Shown here one piece after another: positions 13,944 through 26,510 of a DNA stretch of 64,000 nucleotides. The position numbers and the translations under genes are program-made. A model generated the notes under the pieces. It made no database searches. It was given only the letters and a program-made list of their open reading frames with translations, and was not told where the DNA came from. The stretch lies in contig HG738138.1 of the NCBI GenBank assembly GCA_000499405.2, positions 5,702,888 to 5,766,887 of the forward strand. The letters run 5' to 3'. The stretch is from Onchocerca volvulus (lineage: Eukaryota; Nematoda; Chromadorea; Rhabditida; Onchocercidae). The number at the start of each line of letters is the position of its first letter. Position 1 is the first letter of the stretch.

Positions 13944-15899
13944 TTAACGACGAGTGCCGTCTTCGAAAAATACACCACCATCAATGGCACAATATTTCGG
14001 ACAGATTCCTTTTTCACCCGGGCTTCCTGGTGGTCCTGGCGGTCCTGGTTGTCCCGGTGCACCATCTGGTCCTGGTTGACCATCCGGTCCTGGTGGTCCC
14101 TTCGGGCCGATTGGACCTGGTGCACCATCGCTACCTGGTCGGCCTGGTGATCCAGGTGGTCCTTGTGGTCCTGCGTCTCCTGAAACATCATTATTGTAAT
14201 TATTTTCTTAAAACGAATACTTGACATATATTCTCTGGGATATGCAGCTAAATATTAGTTTATACACATATTTTGTTAAAATGCTAAAATGCTTCCTGAT
14301 AGCATACAAAAATGAAAAAAGCTAACCAGGAGGTCCAGGTTCTCCGGGAATGAGAGGTTCGCTTGGCGCACTCGGTCCGGCATCTCCTGGTGGTCCTGGT
14401 GGTCCGGGATCTCCATCTGGCCCTGGTGGTCCTTTCGGTCCAGGTTCACCTGGTGGTCCATCTGCTCCAGGTCGACCTGGTGCTCCTGGTTCACCTACAT
14501 CTCCAGGCGGTCCAGGAGGTCCAGGTGGTCCAGGTGGCCCTGGTGGACAGGGCTTGCATGGTGGTGGTGTGACCGGTTCACAGGGTTGACTTGGTGGTTT
14601 ACCAGGTTTGCCGGGTAAGCCAGGAGCTCCAGGTTTACCTGGCTTACCAGGTTTACCGGGTGGACCTGGTGGTCCCGCTGCCCCTGGTAAACAACATGCA
14701 TCACAAGCACCTGCTTGTGCTACCTGACCACCGCCACCACTGACACCGACATCTTCGACTCCGTAACCGGCTTGACGAGCTGTACGGTTCTTTGCAACGG
14801 GAATGTTCTTTAGCTCATGTACTTCTGCCCAGATATCTTTTGCTGACCCCTGAAATTTTCTTATTGAGCATGAAAGAAGCAAAATTCAACTTTTTTGCCC
14901 AATGAGAAAAGGAACATTTGAATTGCAAAATTCTTTTTCCATGTTGTAAAAATTGCTCAGTTGTAAGCGTGATGCTGAGACATCTTCCGAGACACCTTCC
15001 TATCGTTCAAGGTCAAAAAACTGAAGCGTTTTCAGATTACAGACATAAAAGAGAAATGTATACATTATGGAAAAGTGAGTGGAACAAAGATACCTTTTGC
15101 ATCGATCTAATATTTTTTTCACTTCGCAAATAAATTGCAAAACTGATCACTTGAACGAAATGAGGATAGTACTTCCCGAGAAAGGGAAAACATAGGAGAG
15201 GAAAATGAATTTGATCAACCAAAATTTATTTGAAAGGAAATTTTTTTCACAAATAATATCTTCTTTTTTTTCATAATTCGAGAAATCTAACATAAGATGT
15301 CCAGTCAGCATCATTTAGTGTAACGTATCTTTCAATGGCGAAGCAACCTCACGTCAATACGATAACTTGTTGAGCAAAATTCAACAATATGTCAGCGTCA
15401 AAAATCATCTCATCCAATCTATTATTTGGCAGTAGATTGAATGAGATGATTTAACGCTCACATATTGCTGAGCAATCTTTTCCTCGAAGCAAATATAAAT
15501 CTAAAATCCGTCTATTTGATTTTAGAGACTCTAATAAAAAATGTTCTTTCCTGACTTTTTCTCACTATTAATTTCGGCAACAGCAACTTTCCTTTGCTAA
15601 TTAGTTCTTTTACATTACGAATAAGTATAGAAAGCGCGGAAATAGTCAGGTATAGAGAATGAAATGATGAGAGATTTTTAAAGAATATATCATTCTGGAG
15701 TATATTTTTGGATCAAATGGAAATGAAAAAAGCATACCCTGCAAAACGTTATTTCGTTGTGCATTTGTTGACGTACATGATGGACATAGTTGTAAACCAT
15801 CGGTAAAGTTACGCAAACGGACAATACGGCAACAACGGAAAACGTCACTGCCGAATAGGCCACGAAGCGATACGCCTTGATGCGACACTCCAAATCCAT
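13944..15899 (-). CDS. Nematode cuticle collagen
   Basis: Three exons on the minus strand: 15738-15899, 14327-14849 and 13944-14179, in phase, 306 residues. Residues 1-54 carry the Col_cuticle_N region: a hydrophobic membrane segment (about 12-34) and TFC followed across the splice by [12 protein letters not shown]76-T-A-R79 fits the subtilisin-like (homology box A) cleavage site. A Gly-rich segment then leads to short cysteine clusters ([17 protein letters not shown]) and interrupted Gly-X-Y blocks. The end is the common cuticle collagen tail [18 protein letters not shown]. The protein would be secreted by hypodermis, trimerise, cross-link through the Cys clusters and build cuticle. Length is typical of the family. 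Which col gene it corresponds to cannot be named. Intron 1 holds the hairpin at 15382-15472. Confidence 0.95.
15382..15472. ncRNA. Pre-miRNA-like hairpin in collagen intron 1
   Basis: The left arm (15382-15420) and right arm (15434-15472) are near-perfect inverted copies of about 38 nt around a 13-nt loop. Defects are one mismatch (position 15414 against 15440), a small A-run bulge and a few mismatches near the base. Size and imperfection suit a microRNA precursor; a small palindromic transposon relic is the alternative. On the collagen sense (minus) strand the 3' arm contains TGAGATGATTTTTGACGCTG, which resembles the bantam/miR-58 family start TGAGATCATT with one seed change. Either strand could fold. 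No expression evidence is available. Confidence 0.45.
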
Positions 15900-16000
15900 A
15901 TCTGGATCGATTCTGTCGTATCCTTCTCTTTTCTTTTCTCTACTGGCAGTATATGAGTTGTAGGCCTTCGATAGTATTTGCTGTTGTGGTCCACCTACTC

Positions 16001-16010
16001 CCTTATATAC
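16001..16010 (-). promoter_or_regulatory. TATA-like element upstream of the collagen
   Basis: The minus strand reads GTATATAAGG about 105 bases before the collagen ATG, the only good TATA match near that start. Many nematode collagen genes have TATA elements; assignment is by position and sequence only. Confidence 0.45.
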
Positions 16011-16380
16011 GGTGAGCTGTGCTGCACTTCTGGAACTCGTTTCTCATCGAGCACGCCCTGATTCGATCAGTACTTCTTGCTTCTTTGCATTCTTTGCAAT
16101 CCAAACGACAGGTTGTTCATTGACAATTGCAAAGATCATTAGAAGGATGATGGGAAGTTAAGGAATAGTTAGTTATAGGTGCGATTGAACACCGTGGATC
16201 GCAAACATATGCCGCAATCGCCTCCGGACATGCATCTACACACCCTTCCAATCGTGCGACATTGGCTTTGCAACTTTCATCATCTACGCACGAGACCTTC
16301 CACCATTACCATCACTACTACTACAAAAATTTCCTGCACCAAAGACATTTCCATTTTATTTGAACTGACTGTTTTCTTTG

Positions 16381-16480
16381 TACACACACACATACACACA
16401 CACATACATACACGTAAACATGCATCCACACACACCCACATACATATACATACACACACGCAAGTATGCGTACACAAACA
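16381..16480. repeat. Degenerate CA/CATA-rich simple repeat
   Basis: Alternating CACACA and CATACA blocks with interruptions. Open frames through it on both strands encode Thr/His or Cys/Val strings and are repeat artefacts. Confidence 0.9.
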
Positions 16481-19400
16481 CATCCTTTTCTATCAGTCAG
16501 TTAAATTAAAGCAAATCATTTTTTTAAAGTGTCGCTAGTTGATGGCAATCAGTCTTTGTAATAAAAGCAATTTGCTGGAAAAGTTAGGTGTGGCAGGTGT
16601 GCATTTCTAGTTGTGACAACTAATCAGATTCATTTTGATCGCTATGCTGTGTAGTGTCACATCAACAGAACACAAAAATTCTAATGCTGCTATCATGGAA
16701 GGGACAGAAATAAGCTAAATTCATCACCTCCAATTGATCATTCGTACTTTCTTCATTAATCTATTGCAATTTGACTGATTCTACGATGACTCATCAAAGA
16801 CTACTAATAAATGAAGCACAAAATGGCGTCAAATGAAAAACATTTGCAGCATAATTTCAATTTCTTTAATTCTCATTCGTTTGTTGCATCAATGATAAAC
16901 TTACCCTGTGGCAATGGTCGAAGTGAGATTGAATCGAAGATTGCTGACCTTTCCCATTGAATGACTGTTATTTGCTTACCATGATAATTTTCACTTATTT
17001 TGCTACACTAAATTTTATTATTTTTGATAAATAAAAATTTTAGAGAAATGTAAATCGAAATGCTCGGAAATTCAAGTGATTGGAACTTAACATTTGAAGT
17101 TTAGAAGTTTCTTTCAAGATCATTGAACAATCATTGTATGAATAGGTCATTGTATGAATCTACATTTGCAACCTTCATTTAATTAATCTGTCCTTTATAA
17201 ATTCCATTCTATTTTCAGATGCCATTTAGATGAATTTTCGCTTTTTGAATTTCATTTTCAACGGCGCATAATTTCTTTGCAGTTTCGTTACATTTTTCCA
17301 GAGTTATATATACTTACATGGTTTTATTTCGTTATTGCTGCCAATAATTTGTTGACATTTCATTCATCAGTGACACGTTCCAGCTATAGATAAGTATATT
17401 TCAACACTAAGATTATGAATATTTTACGGCTATTACGATATTTATCGCATCTTACATTTCTTTCTTATTCATCAGAATTGTTAGAATTTCTCGATTATTC
17501 AGTGTTATGATGATACGATTGCATGTCAAATGTAACCATATGTGTACTTTTTCCATGAAGGAAATTAGTTATATATTAATTGTCAAGTCATTTGTTCTAT
17601 TAGATTAATAGATGTTTTTAAATTAAAGTTTAAATATTTCGAGTACGAAAATTGTAGATGTGTTAAAGTTTAAATGAAGGAAATACTAACTGGCCGAAAT
17701 TTCGATTGCTGATAATGCAAAAAATGAAGGGAAGAAAGTGGAGGAACTGGAAAAATGACGCAGAACGAAATTTTTATTCATAGATTGGATGACATGAAAT
17801 ATTGATAGCAAACCTTGGTCACCAAAAAAAAAAAAGATGGAATTTTCGAAAATTTATACTTGTGCGTGTATTTTTTTTTCTTTCTTGTACCATGTACTAT
17901 TGCAAGTAAATATTGAAATTTCTCGTCATTTAACAGAATATATTAATCGTAGACTACAATGACGAAACAGTGGCATAATTTAATATGATATTTTTGTCAT
18001 ATTTTTGTCGAATTGATCATCCCATTACGTTCTGGGCCTTCTGGATGAAAGTAACGCTTTTATCGTTCCAGCAAGAGATTCAATTTGCTCTTGAATTATT
18101 CTTGAAGAACTCTTTTTTATTTGAAAGAAATATCAAATCAAATCATCGTTTGTGAAAGCAATTATTTTAAATTCAAGGCAGGAATACATAAATGTTTAGA
18201 GAATTTTTGAAATTTAAATAGAATGGTTAAATTTGCAGATTCAAAATTTCGTCGTATTTTTTAATCATAAATATGTCGACATTTTAAAACAAGCATTTCG
18301 AAGTACAATAACTTACCCGTAATGATTATTAAGTTCTAGACAACAACTATCGTCGTCTCACTGTTACCACCAGTTTATCATTTGCCCGCTCGTGTGCACA
18401 ATCATTTTTTAATAGTAAACTGTGTAGGATTAAGAACTTTCCTCTTTGCAGAAAACTTTCAGAAGTAATTTTTCTTTGAATAACTTAAACAATCTGGCAA
18501 GAAATTAACCATCAACTGTACTGTTCAATTGACATTTCTTTGTATGGAACTAAAAAAGTTTGAAATTGCACGCCCAATGATTACATTATCTGAGTTTACT
18601 TAACATAATTTAACCGATAATTTATAGCTTTTCAAAAAAAATTGGGAAATTTCTTTTTTTAATTTCAAAAAATTAGGATTTTCCGATGTTCTCCTTTGGA
18701 AAGTAGGAATTCAGATCAGTGTTTAATCCCATTATTTTAATCATATGTTTGAAAAAAGATTTAAGAAACAATTATTGAAGAGGTCATGAGGACGAGAACT
18801 TGTTTTCCCAAAAATTAGAAAATGATTTGGCGAACCGTTCTACATATTACTCATATCTCCATATCAATCAATATTATTATTAATTATATTCTGCCATAAT
18901 CTGTGACGTATTTGTTAATTTTCTGTTACTTCAAAATTTTTGTCATTAACTTATCAGTTTGATATTCTGAGAAATTTGCAAGTTAATCTCATCAAAAATC
19001 CCTTTAATTAACATCATATGAATGCAGGAAAGCCTACTCTCCTCTCAAAATTTTAGAACTTCAAAGCAATAGTGGAAAGCAAAAATTTTGGAAGATTTTA
19101 TGATACAAAACTGGAAAATTATCTTTGCTTAACAATTGGAGACGTCTTACGAATTCCTATATATTCAAATATCATATTTTCAATATTTTTCATTTTTCAA
19201 ATTAAGTTAGTCAATAATTTTAATAAAGCACTCTTTTCCGGTAGCACATTTTCAATTTTTTTGATATAATGATTCACTTTAAAAAAAAAGCATATTTTTT
19301 TTAAAAGGCAGTTGGTTTTCAAATTCTTCAATGAATTATAAATGTGATTTGTTGGTTAAATTTTTATGAGGTATCCGGCACATCTATTCAAGATCGCAAT

Positions 19401-22400
19401 GATTAGATAATGAAAAAGCACGTTGAAGGCATATTCCGATTTTCAAGCAATTCGAGAAAAGACCGTTTTGTGATTGTCGACAAAAAGCATGAACCTTCTT
19501 CGAGAAACTGAAACACAACCCTCTTACAGTTTTACATCAACTGAAGGAGATCATTGGATGACCCAATAATTCTACTTGTTAAAAACTCTACAGGAACTTA
19601 TTACACCCTGTAGAAGAGCTGATTTCGTAAATTTTCAGAAAGCAAATATTTAAAAAAAGATAAATTAATTAAAAAAAATAGAGGATAAAAAGAAGAAAAA
19701 GAGGAACTAAACGGTCCGAAAAATGTCGATGTTAAATATTTGTAGAAGAATCGGGTAGTTAATTATTGAAGGATAGAAGTTTGTTAAAATAAATTGTTTC
19801 AATCGCAAGGTATGATAAAAAAACATAATATGTTGTTTATTCAGATTTTTGACAGGAAATTTTATAATCAGGTGTTGAATCCATGCCGCAAATTCAAAAC
19901 GACTGGTTCAGATTCCAGTCATTGAAAAAGTAGAGCAAGTAGTGTTACTTATTCAAGTTTATGACAAACCGGAAGTGTGATTTATAATCGGATGCTAAAT
20001 TCATTCCGATAATCAGATGTAACTCAGAAATATTGCAGTCTTTGGAGAAATAAATGCATGTTGTCCAAAAGTAACAGTTCCTACTCTTGAAAACTAATCA
20101 GAATCGAAATAATTAGGGATTTCTTTTACATCTTTTTCTCTCGACGAGAAATAAATGAATCTGTCTCCATCTTATCTTGAACATACAAAACAACGATCCT
20201 GATTGAAAACATCGAAAATAGCTTACAATGAATCATGCAAACTGTAAATTGAATGATTGATACTGAAGTTAGGTAACATTTTACTGCTTAATGAAAAAAT
20301 AAAGCAATAGGTCTCTGCATCCTTAACTATTAATATTCTGCAGATTTCTTGGAATGTTTCAGTTAGGCATTTCAATGGTTAACAAATTAATTAAGCTGAA
20401 ACTTTTCTAAAATTCATTTGTTATTAATAACGTTGTAGAAAGCATTTAAATAATTATGTTTTTAATTATAGCAATTATTCTTTAAGTGGAAATTTTTTGG
20501 TAATAATACAAATTATTTTTAAAAAGAATAAAATATTGATCATTTGATGGATTTGAGCAGTGAGCAAAAATTGAAGCCGACCGAAAATACATCAATATTT
20601 TAAGGAGTTTGCATTCTAAATTAAATTTTTGAAAATTTTAATCATAAAACTGGTCTTAGCAAAGTTCACATTTTCTGATCACTAGAAGGAGCATTCAAAA
20701 GGTCATTTTTCATCGTTTGAAAAGCGCCATCGGATCGATTCATGTACATATCATCAAAATTTATCCATGGTAGCACCACTGCCGCTACATTAGCTGCCTG
20801 AAACAAATTAAAGATGTCAACTTCATCTATTCTTTTCAATCTTGGTAGGAATTTGTTATCTCATCTCAAATAAACAAAGCCAAGAGAAATTTGCATTCAA
20901 GGTTTTCAAAAGACTTGGCAGAAGTTTTTCCCAAAAAATTCTTAAGACTTGAACTTTCTGCACTTAACCACCACCATTTACCGCTTCTCTCGAAAAGTTA
21001 CCCAGTTATTTTAACAACTAAAAAAAAGAGACAAAATCTAGCAACAATGGGAAATTTCGGGAAAAAGCTAAAATATGCAACAAGCACTTCGCTGGTAAAA
21101 TATTCTCAAATGCAAAAAATACTTTTCAGAGAAGAAAGTAATTTTTACTTCATAACACATTAAAGTCATTTCTCTGAATTCAATTCCAACTATTGATAGT
21201 ACTTTAATATTTTTGAAAACAGTAATTACTTATGGAATAGCTGATAATAGAACAATCGATTTTTGAATGATAAAGGATGTAAATTATTATATCACGAAGC
21301 TTGATACAATTTCGGATTTTTATTTCTAATTTCAAGTTATGATTTTTTTTCTCAATTCTGATTTTAGAAATGAATGATCATACAAAACACACGCTACTAT
21401 TTACTTGGTCTTAGTGATATTCTAAAAGCAGAAGAATACTTTACACTAAAGTTTCAAGAAAATTTTAATGAATTTCTGGAAAAAGATTCCAAATGGTACA
21501 AAATGAAATTGAAGTGGAAAAGCTAGTGAAAGTATTTAATGGTGCAAATTCAATTACCTAAAATAATATGTTAGGAAACTCAGATGATCTGAATCAATTT
21601 TTTCTCAATTTGCAATTAAACATATACAAAATTTGAATAATTTTATCAAATTAACGAATTATAAATTCTATTCTTTTCAATGTGATTTTTTGCTGGATGT
21701 TTTATCCGACGTGATGGGCACAAAAAGGTGCTTTTTAGTCTCTTTGAATATGCCATGCTGTTGAAATGAAAATATATTATTGGATGGAATGAAAAGAAAT
21801 TGAATTTATTGATTGAAGAAGGAATTTTGGGAAAGAAATATAATGGAAAAAGATTGGATGAATTTATGAACAGTAGAAGACCGCAAATTTGATGGAGCAA
21901 TAGGCGCAGGTAATTGCTTAATTGCATTATGAAGTGAATCTTTCGTAATCTTCGAAATTTCCAAACTATCTATAAATTTTTGAATTTTATGCAACTATTT
22001 TCAAACTTTCAGATGAGGAAGATTTCAAATAATTGGAATAATTGCATGGCTCAATCTTCATCCTTTTTTTCCACTGAAAATTGAAGGACAGTTGAGAGCA
22101 AAAAGTTGATGATGAAGAGACTAAAAGAAATATTCGGATTTGCATGCAGATTTACGAATAAGAATTCAAGAAATGCTATCATCAAAAAATGCGTCGTAAA
22201 TTCCGATAATGTGAAGAATTGATTTTTATAATTACATTCCTGAATTATGGAATTAAACTCCGGGCAGAAATTTTGGTAACATCCAAACTCTTTTTTATAA
22301 TGCTTGGGAGATAAAATTGCTTGCATGTGTTACATGAAATTTTAAATTAAAAGAATTCGAAATTTTAATTTACAATGCATTTTAAACAAATTTAAACGGG

Positions 22401-23339
22401 CCATTGTGACGACTCTATCTGTAAAAACTTGAATTTAGTACACTGCGACGAAATTTCGTTCATAATCGAAAAGAGAAAACAATTGTGTTACGGAAAAACT
22501 CAAACTCGTTTATAAGCAACTCTTGAAATTGATAGAATCAGTTAAAAAATGTATTTTTAAGAACTTTGATGATCGAAATCTGGCAATTTCTCCTTCTTTA
22601 TCAGCAAATTGTCCATTAAATAAAGTGAAAAATGTGGTTTCTACAAAAAAAATTATCCAACTAGCCTAATATTGTACAGATTTCAAAAGTAATACAACTT
22701 GAATTAGTTTCATTTCGGCTGCTAGTAAAATTGAAAAAAACTATAACTAGTCGGCAGTGACCTCTGCGTAGCGTTAAATTTTTTTCATTCAGAATGAAAC
22801 CAATTTAATTGATATGAAGTCAATTAAACAGATTTCTTAACTAGAAAATAAGCGATCTCCTATGATTCCTAAACTCAAGAATGTTCCAATATTAAAATTT
22901 TAATGAACAACAAAAACAGACGTTAAAATAAGAAATGTGTTTTTCAAAACATTTCGATGATTCATTCTAATTAATAATTCAAGCATACATGTCAAATTAT
23001 CATTCGGACATTCATTATGGAATAAAAAGAGAATATTTGAAAAATTAATCGCAAATTGAACTTATTAGCTTCTACTTATATTGTTTGTTAGTTTATTAAC
23101 TTCTTCTTTACCTTTATTTTATTTCTCTGTATTCTTAACCATTTTTTCTCTACGATAACTATTTAGCGCATCTAAGAGCAATTTATTTTTTCGTTTTAGG
23201 AAGCTGCTCTTACTAAGTGTTTAAAATGTTTGTTAAATGTTTAAATTTTTATTCTATTTTATTTTATTCTACTAAACGTAGAAATTAGAAGAAAAAATAT
23301 TTCGGACTAGTATATTTGGTAACAGTTTTAAAATTTGAT
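16481..23339. other. AT-rich gene desert
   Basis: No exons with protein-like content were found. Open frames at 19072-19269, 20891-21163, 21646-21927 and 22051-22326 have compositions expected of random AT-rich DNA and no family motifs. The only structured feature noticed is the 120-bp-period duplication at 19812-20051. Confidence 0.45.
19812..20051. repeat. Diverged tandem duplication, 120-bp period
   Basis: TTTATAATCAGGTGTTGAATCC at 19861 recurs as TTTATAATCGGATGCTAAATTC at 19981, exactly 120 bases later. Similarity continues on both sides (TTATTCAGATTTTTGAC against TTATTCAAGTTTATGAC, and CCAGTCATTGAAAAAGTAG against GCAGTCTTTGGAGAAATAA). Two copies, much diverged. It may be a relic of a satellite or mobile element. 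Confidence 0.7.
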
Positions 23340-23675
23340 GTATAAGAAAACATCTCCCAGATACAGTATGCTTTGCCCATTCAACGGACAAACTAAATCG
23401 GATGGCAGTTTAATTTTCACGCTTCGAAATGGCCGAACCTTCTGATACTGAGCCATGTAATTGTGGCAATACGTTCGAAAATATCGTTTATAAATGAGTT
23501 CATAATTGATATATCCTTCGAAGAAAGGCCTAAATCAGGATGGATCTGTTTTAGGATACGTTGATATAAGCTATGTATGATTCGTTACGTCGGGAGTTTC
23601 GCTTTTTATCAGACCGCGAACTTTTTGCGACTTCGCCGCTTACTTTGCTTCCTTAGCAGATGGCTTTGGTGGCAT
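23340..23675 (-). pseudogene. Histone H2B pseudogene
   Basis: Read on the minus strand from ATG 23675, the sequence follows H2B end to end across several frames. It starts MPPKPSAKEAK, then a stop, then AAKSQKV. Later come [28 protein letters not shown] and [13 protein letters not shown]. After a frame change the C-terminal part appears as GSAISKREN, stop, TAIRFSLSVEWAKHTVSG, matching [28 protein letters not shown]. At least two in-frame stops and two frame changes make it non-functional. The upstream region (23690-23790) resembles DNA at about 31960-32060 in the dyf-11 intron. No other histone gene is nearby. Confidence 0.88.
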
Positions 23676-25734
23676 CGTTTTAGAAATTTTTTACTGCAAA
23701 ATATAAGAAAACGTTCAACTGAATTGTCGAACTGCTGCTAGTGCTGCGTCGATCTGAATTCCGAAGCTATATCAAACAACTGCATCGATCTAAAAACTGA
23801 CGTTCAGCGAAACTTCACATATTCAATTGCAAGAAAAATTCCAAACATCATTATGAGAAAAGAACTAAGAATTTATTGTGAATTTTGAATTTCCAAGAAC
23901 TGTGAATTTTCTAGTTTCATATTCCTAACGAGTTTTTTTTTTTTTCGTCATGTTTTAGTCAATTTTTTCCAAAAATTAACTGAATATTGACCAATGAACT
24001 AAAAATACTAACTCATCCTTGACATGTTCTAAAATTAAGAAGTAGGTCACGTTTGCGGCAAAACCGTAAGCGGATAATGAATAAAAGAATGAATTAAAGT
24101 GTTTGAAATTCCACACTTTTTTTATTTTCTACTTTTGATTTATAATGTTTCACTCTGTCTTTAAAAAAAATCTTTTGTCTGTTTCTATTTTTAAGTGACT
24201 TTTTTTTCATATCATTTAGCCTTTAATCAATCTCCCCTTCTTTTTGAATGCGAAAGCGACCCTCATGGGTGTCATTTAGGCTATTCATTTTTAAAAGTTT
24301 TTTTTTCTTTTCATTCTTATTTTCTTTTGATTTCAAAACTTCTTCGTCTTCAAAGTCTTTTTTTTTGAATTGTTGAAAAAATTCAATAAAAAATAATATT
24401 TAAAAGTTAAATATGGCAATTTTTATGCACTTTCTCCAGTCAATTTTTACGAAAAGCACTGCGAAATCTTTTCTGGACTGAACACATCTGCCATATAAAA
24501 GTATCAATAGCAGAGAGATATCAAACTGTCATATGCTTTTGGCAAGTCAAACATACTATTAAATTTTGCTCAGTTAAGAAGAAAAATTTTAATTTGCAAT
24601 ATTCGTAATTAGATCAAAATGATTTGATGGTTTAAGAGGATTCATAAAATCACGTTCGGCATTCAAAGCGGTGAGAATACGAGGACAGTTCTAGTTATTA
24701 CTTTATGATGATTATATTGAATCAGATAATCTCGTCGTATAGCTCTTAAATTGGATGGTTGCAACAGTATTTCAACAATGAAGCTCGCTGTGAATTTGGA
24801 TTTTAACACTTTAAAAATTTCATTCCAATTTTAATTTTCTGTCAATACTCAATTTGCACCTCAAATCAGTTTGATAAGACAATAATGAATGACAGAAGAT
24901 TCTGATTATTGTAATTTCAATACGATTGTAAACGTTGGCCTCCTATTTGCATGTGAAATTTTCGTTGAAATTATTTGTGATGACATTAGCGATATGTTTA
25001 TTGATGTTCAAGAGGAGATGAGAAAATTTAGCTTAATCGCCATTCTTAAAAATTTCCAAACGATATTGAATAAAATATAAAATTTAATATTTTCAAATAG
25101 AGCATATTTAATTTCTTATCCTTCTCAAAATTTTAGTTTTAAAACTAAAATTGGAAAATTAAGATAGAACGTAAAATATTTCTATAATTATTAATAGAAC
25201 TTTTATAATATTTTAGACGAATAATGTTTAAAATAGATTTGGTCATAAAGCGGAATAACAACTCGAAATCAACTTAACATATTTTGCACGAATTAACAAA
25301 AAATGCATTCATGGATTTTGTGCAGACAAATTCAAAATTCGAATTATCATTCACTGCTCGAAGCTATACTGGTGACAGTGTTTTCCGTTACAGAAAAGTA
25401 TTTGATAAACAAGCACTTTGTTGTAATAAATTTTTTTTTTTTTGTAAATTGCATTAGAAAATTATTAGAACTGGAAGTGCAGTCGTCTAAAACAGTCAAA
25501 TTTGGAATCAACAAATCTAATTTCGATTTCATCTCATCTACAGGATAATAGAAATTTTTCTTCGTAATCCTGACAATGTTTTGCAAATAAATGATGTAAG
25601 AATCAATCAGGCCTTTCGATCCTGGTATTTCAATTTATCTCAATAAGTTTTCGATATTTTATTTCATTTAAATTACTTGATTCTCTGAGTAGAAAGGTGC
25701 TGTTTGCAGAATGCAATGAAAGTATAGTGTGATA
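23676..25734. other. Non-coding AT-rich stretch
   Basis: The first ~120 bases are the former upstream region of the H2B copy and are shared with the dyf-11 intronic element. The rest shows no supportable gene; the open frame at 24889-25080 is unrecognised and probably chance. A 25127-25155 palindrome (TTTTAGTTTTAAAACTAAAA) is present. Confidence 0.4.
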
Positions 25735-26510
25735 TCTGCCTGGCAACCAGGTCCTCCAGGATTTGATGGTAAAAATGGAGGTTCTTATCATTTTGCTGAT
25801 CAGAATTTTATAACTTGTGCATTACTTTCTGATCAAGTTAAAATTAATTTTTACAAAGAACGACATACCTGGAATTCCTGGATTAAATGGACTTTCTTGT
25901 TATCTAATGAAATATAAGAATGGGGAATGTATTAAATGTCTTTAAGGTCTGGCAGGTGTGTCAGGTTCTATAGAAACACTCGTTGAATCAGGACCGAAAG
26001 GACCAGGTGGAGATGCAAAGAATTGATAGATGATGGAGCGACAGGTTCCTCAGGTCCTCCCGGTGATCTTCTATGAAATCAACGGTTTCTGTTCAAGACA
26101 TTGTATCTTAGGAAATCTTTTTGTGTTTTTTAACTTCACGGTTGATATCACTTACGTTTTCGAAGGCTATTAGGACTATCAGATAAGCCTGGTGACGACG
26201 GGCTACCAGGAGTGCAAGCAATACTTGGAAAACCGGATGAACCAACTGATCTACCGAGACCGGTCGGACCTCCTGGTGAACCAAACATAGTAGTGAATAA
26301 TAAATTAGGGCCGATTGGCATGCCAGGTAGCGCAAGATTGTTAGGTTTTCCTGAACCAAAAAGTGCCGATAATGAGTTAAAAATGGATCATATTCATATC
26401 ATGTCTACGAATAAAATAGAAAAAAAAGTAATCATACTAGTTCATCCCTTCAATCATCATTATTTTCCAGGCCGGAAATCCGGAAATCCCTGGATTTGAC
26501 GGTGGTAATG
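25735..26510 (+). pseudogene. Decayed collagen-like gene remnant
   Basis: Short plus-strand blocks of Gly-X-Y text are scattered in shifting frames. Examples are QPGPPGFDGKNG (about 25741), DIPGIPGLNGL (25862), GLAGVSGS and GPKGPGGDA (25947-26020), DGATGSSGPPGD (26030), PGDDGLPGVQ (26188), GPPGEP (26267), GPIGMPG (26309) and AGNPEIPGFDGG (26470). Stops and frame changes interrupt them, and no long Gly-X-Y run survives. This is unlike the intact collagen at 13.9 kb. It could be an old cuticle or basement-membrane collagen copy; the family within collagens cannot be decided. Confidence 0.65.

Noticed and set aside
14030..14589. Plus-strand Gly/Pro/Val-rich frames opposite the collagen
   Set aside because: They are antisense shadows of the Gly-X-Y repeats of the minus-strand collagen.
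16179..16538. 119-codon plus frame with Thr/His repeats
   Set aside because: It is driven by the CA-rich simple repeat and has no splice or family support.
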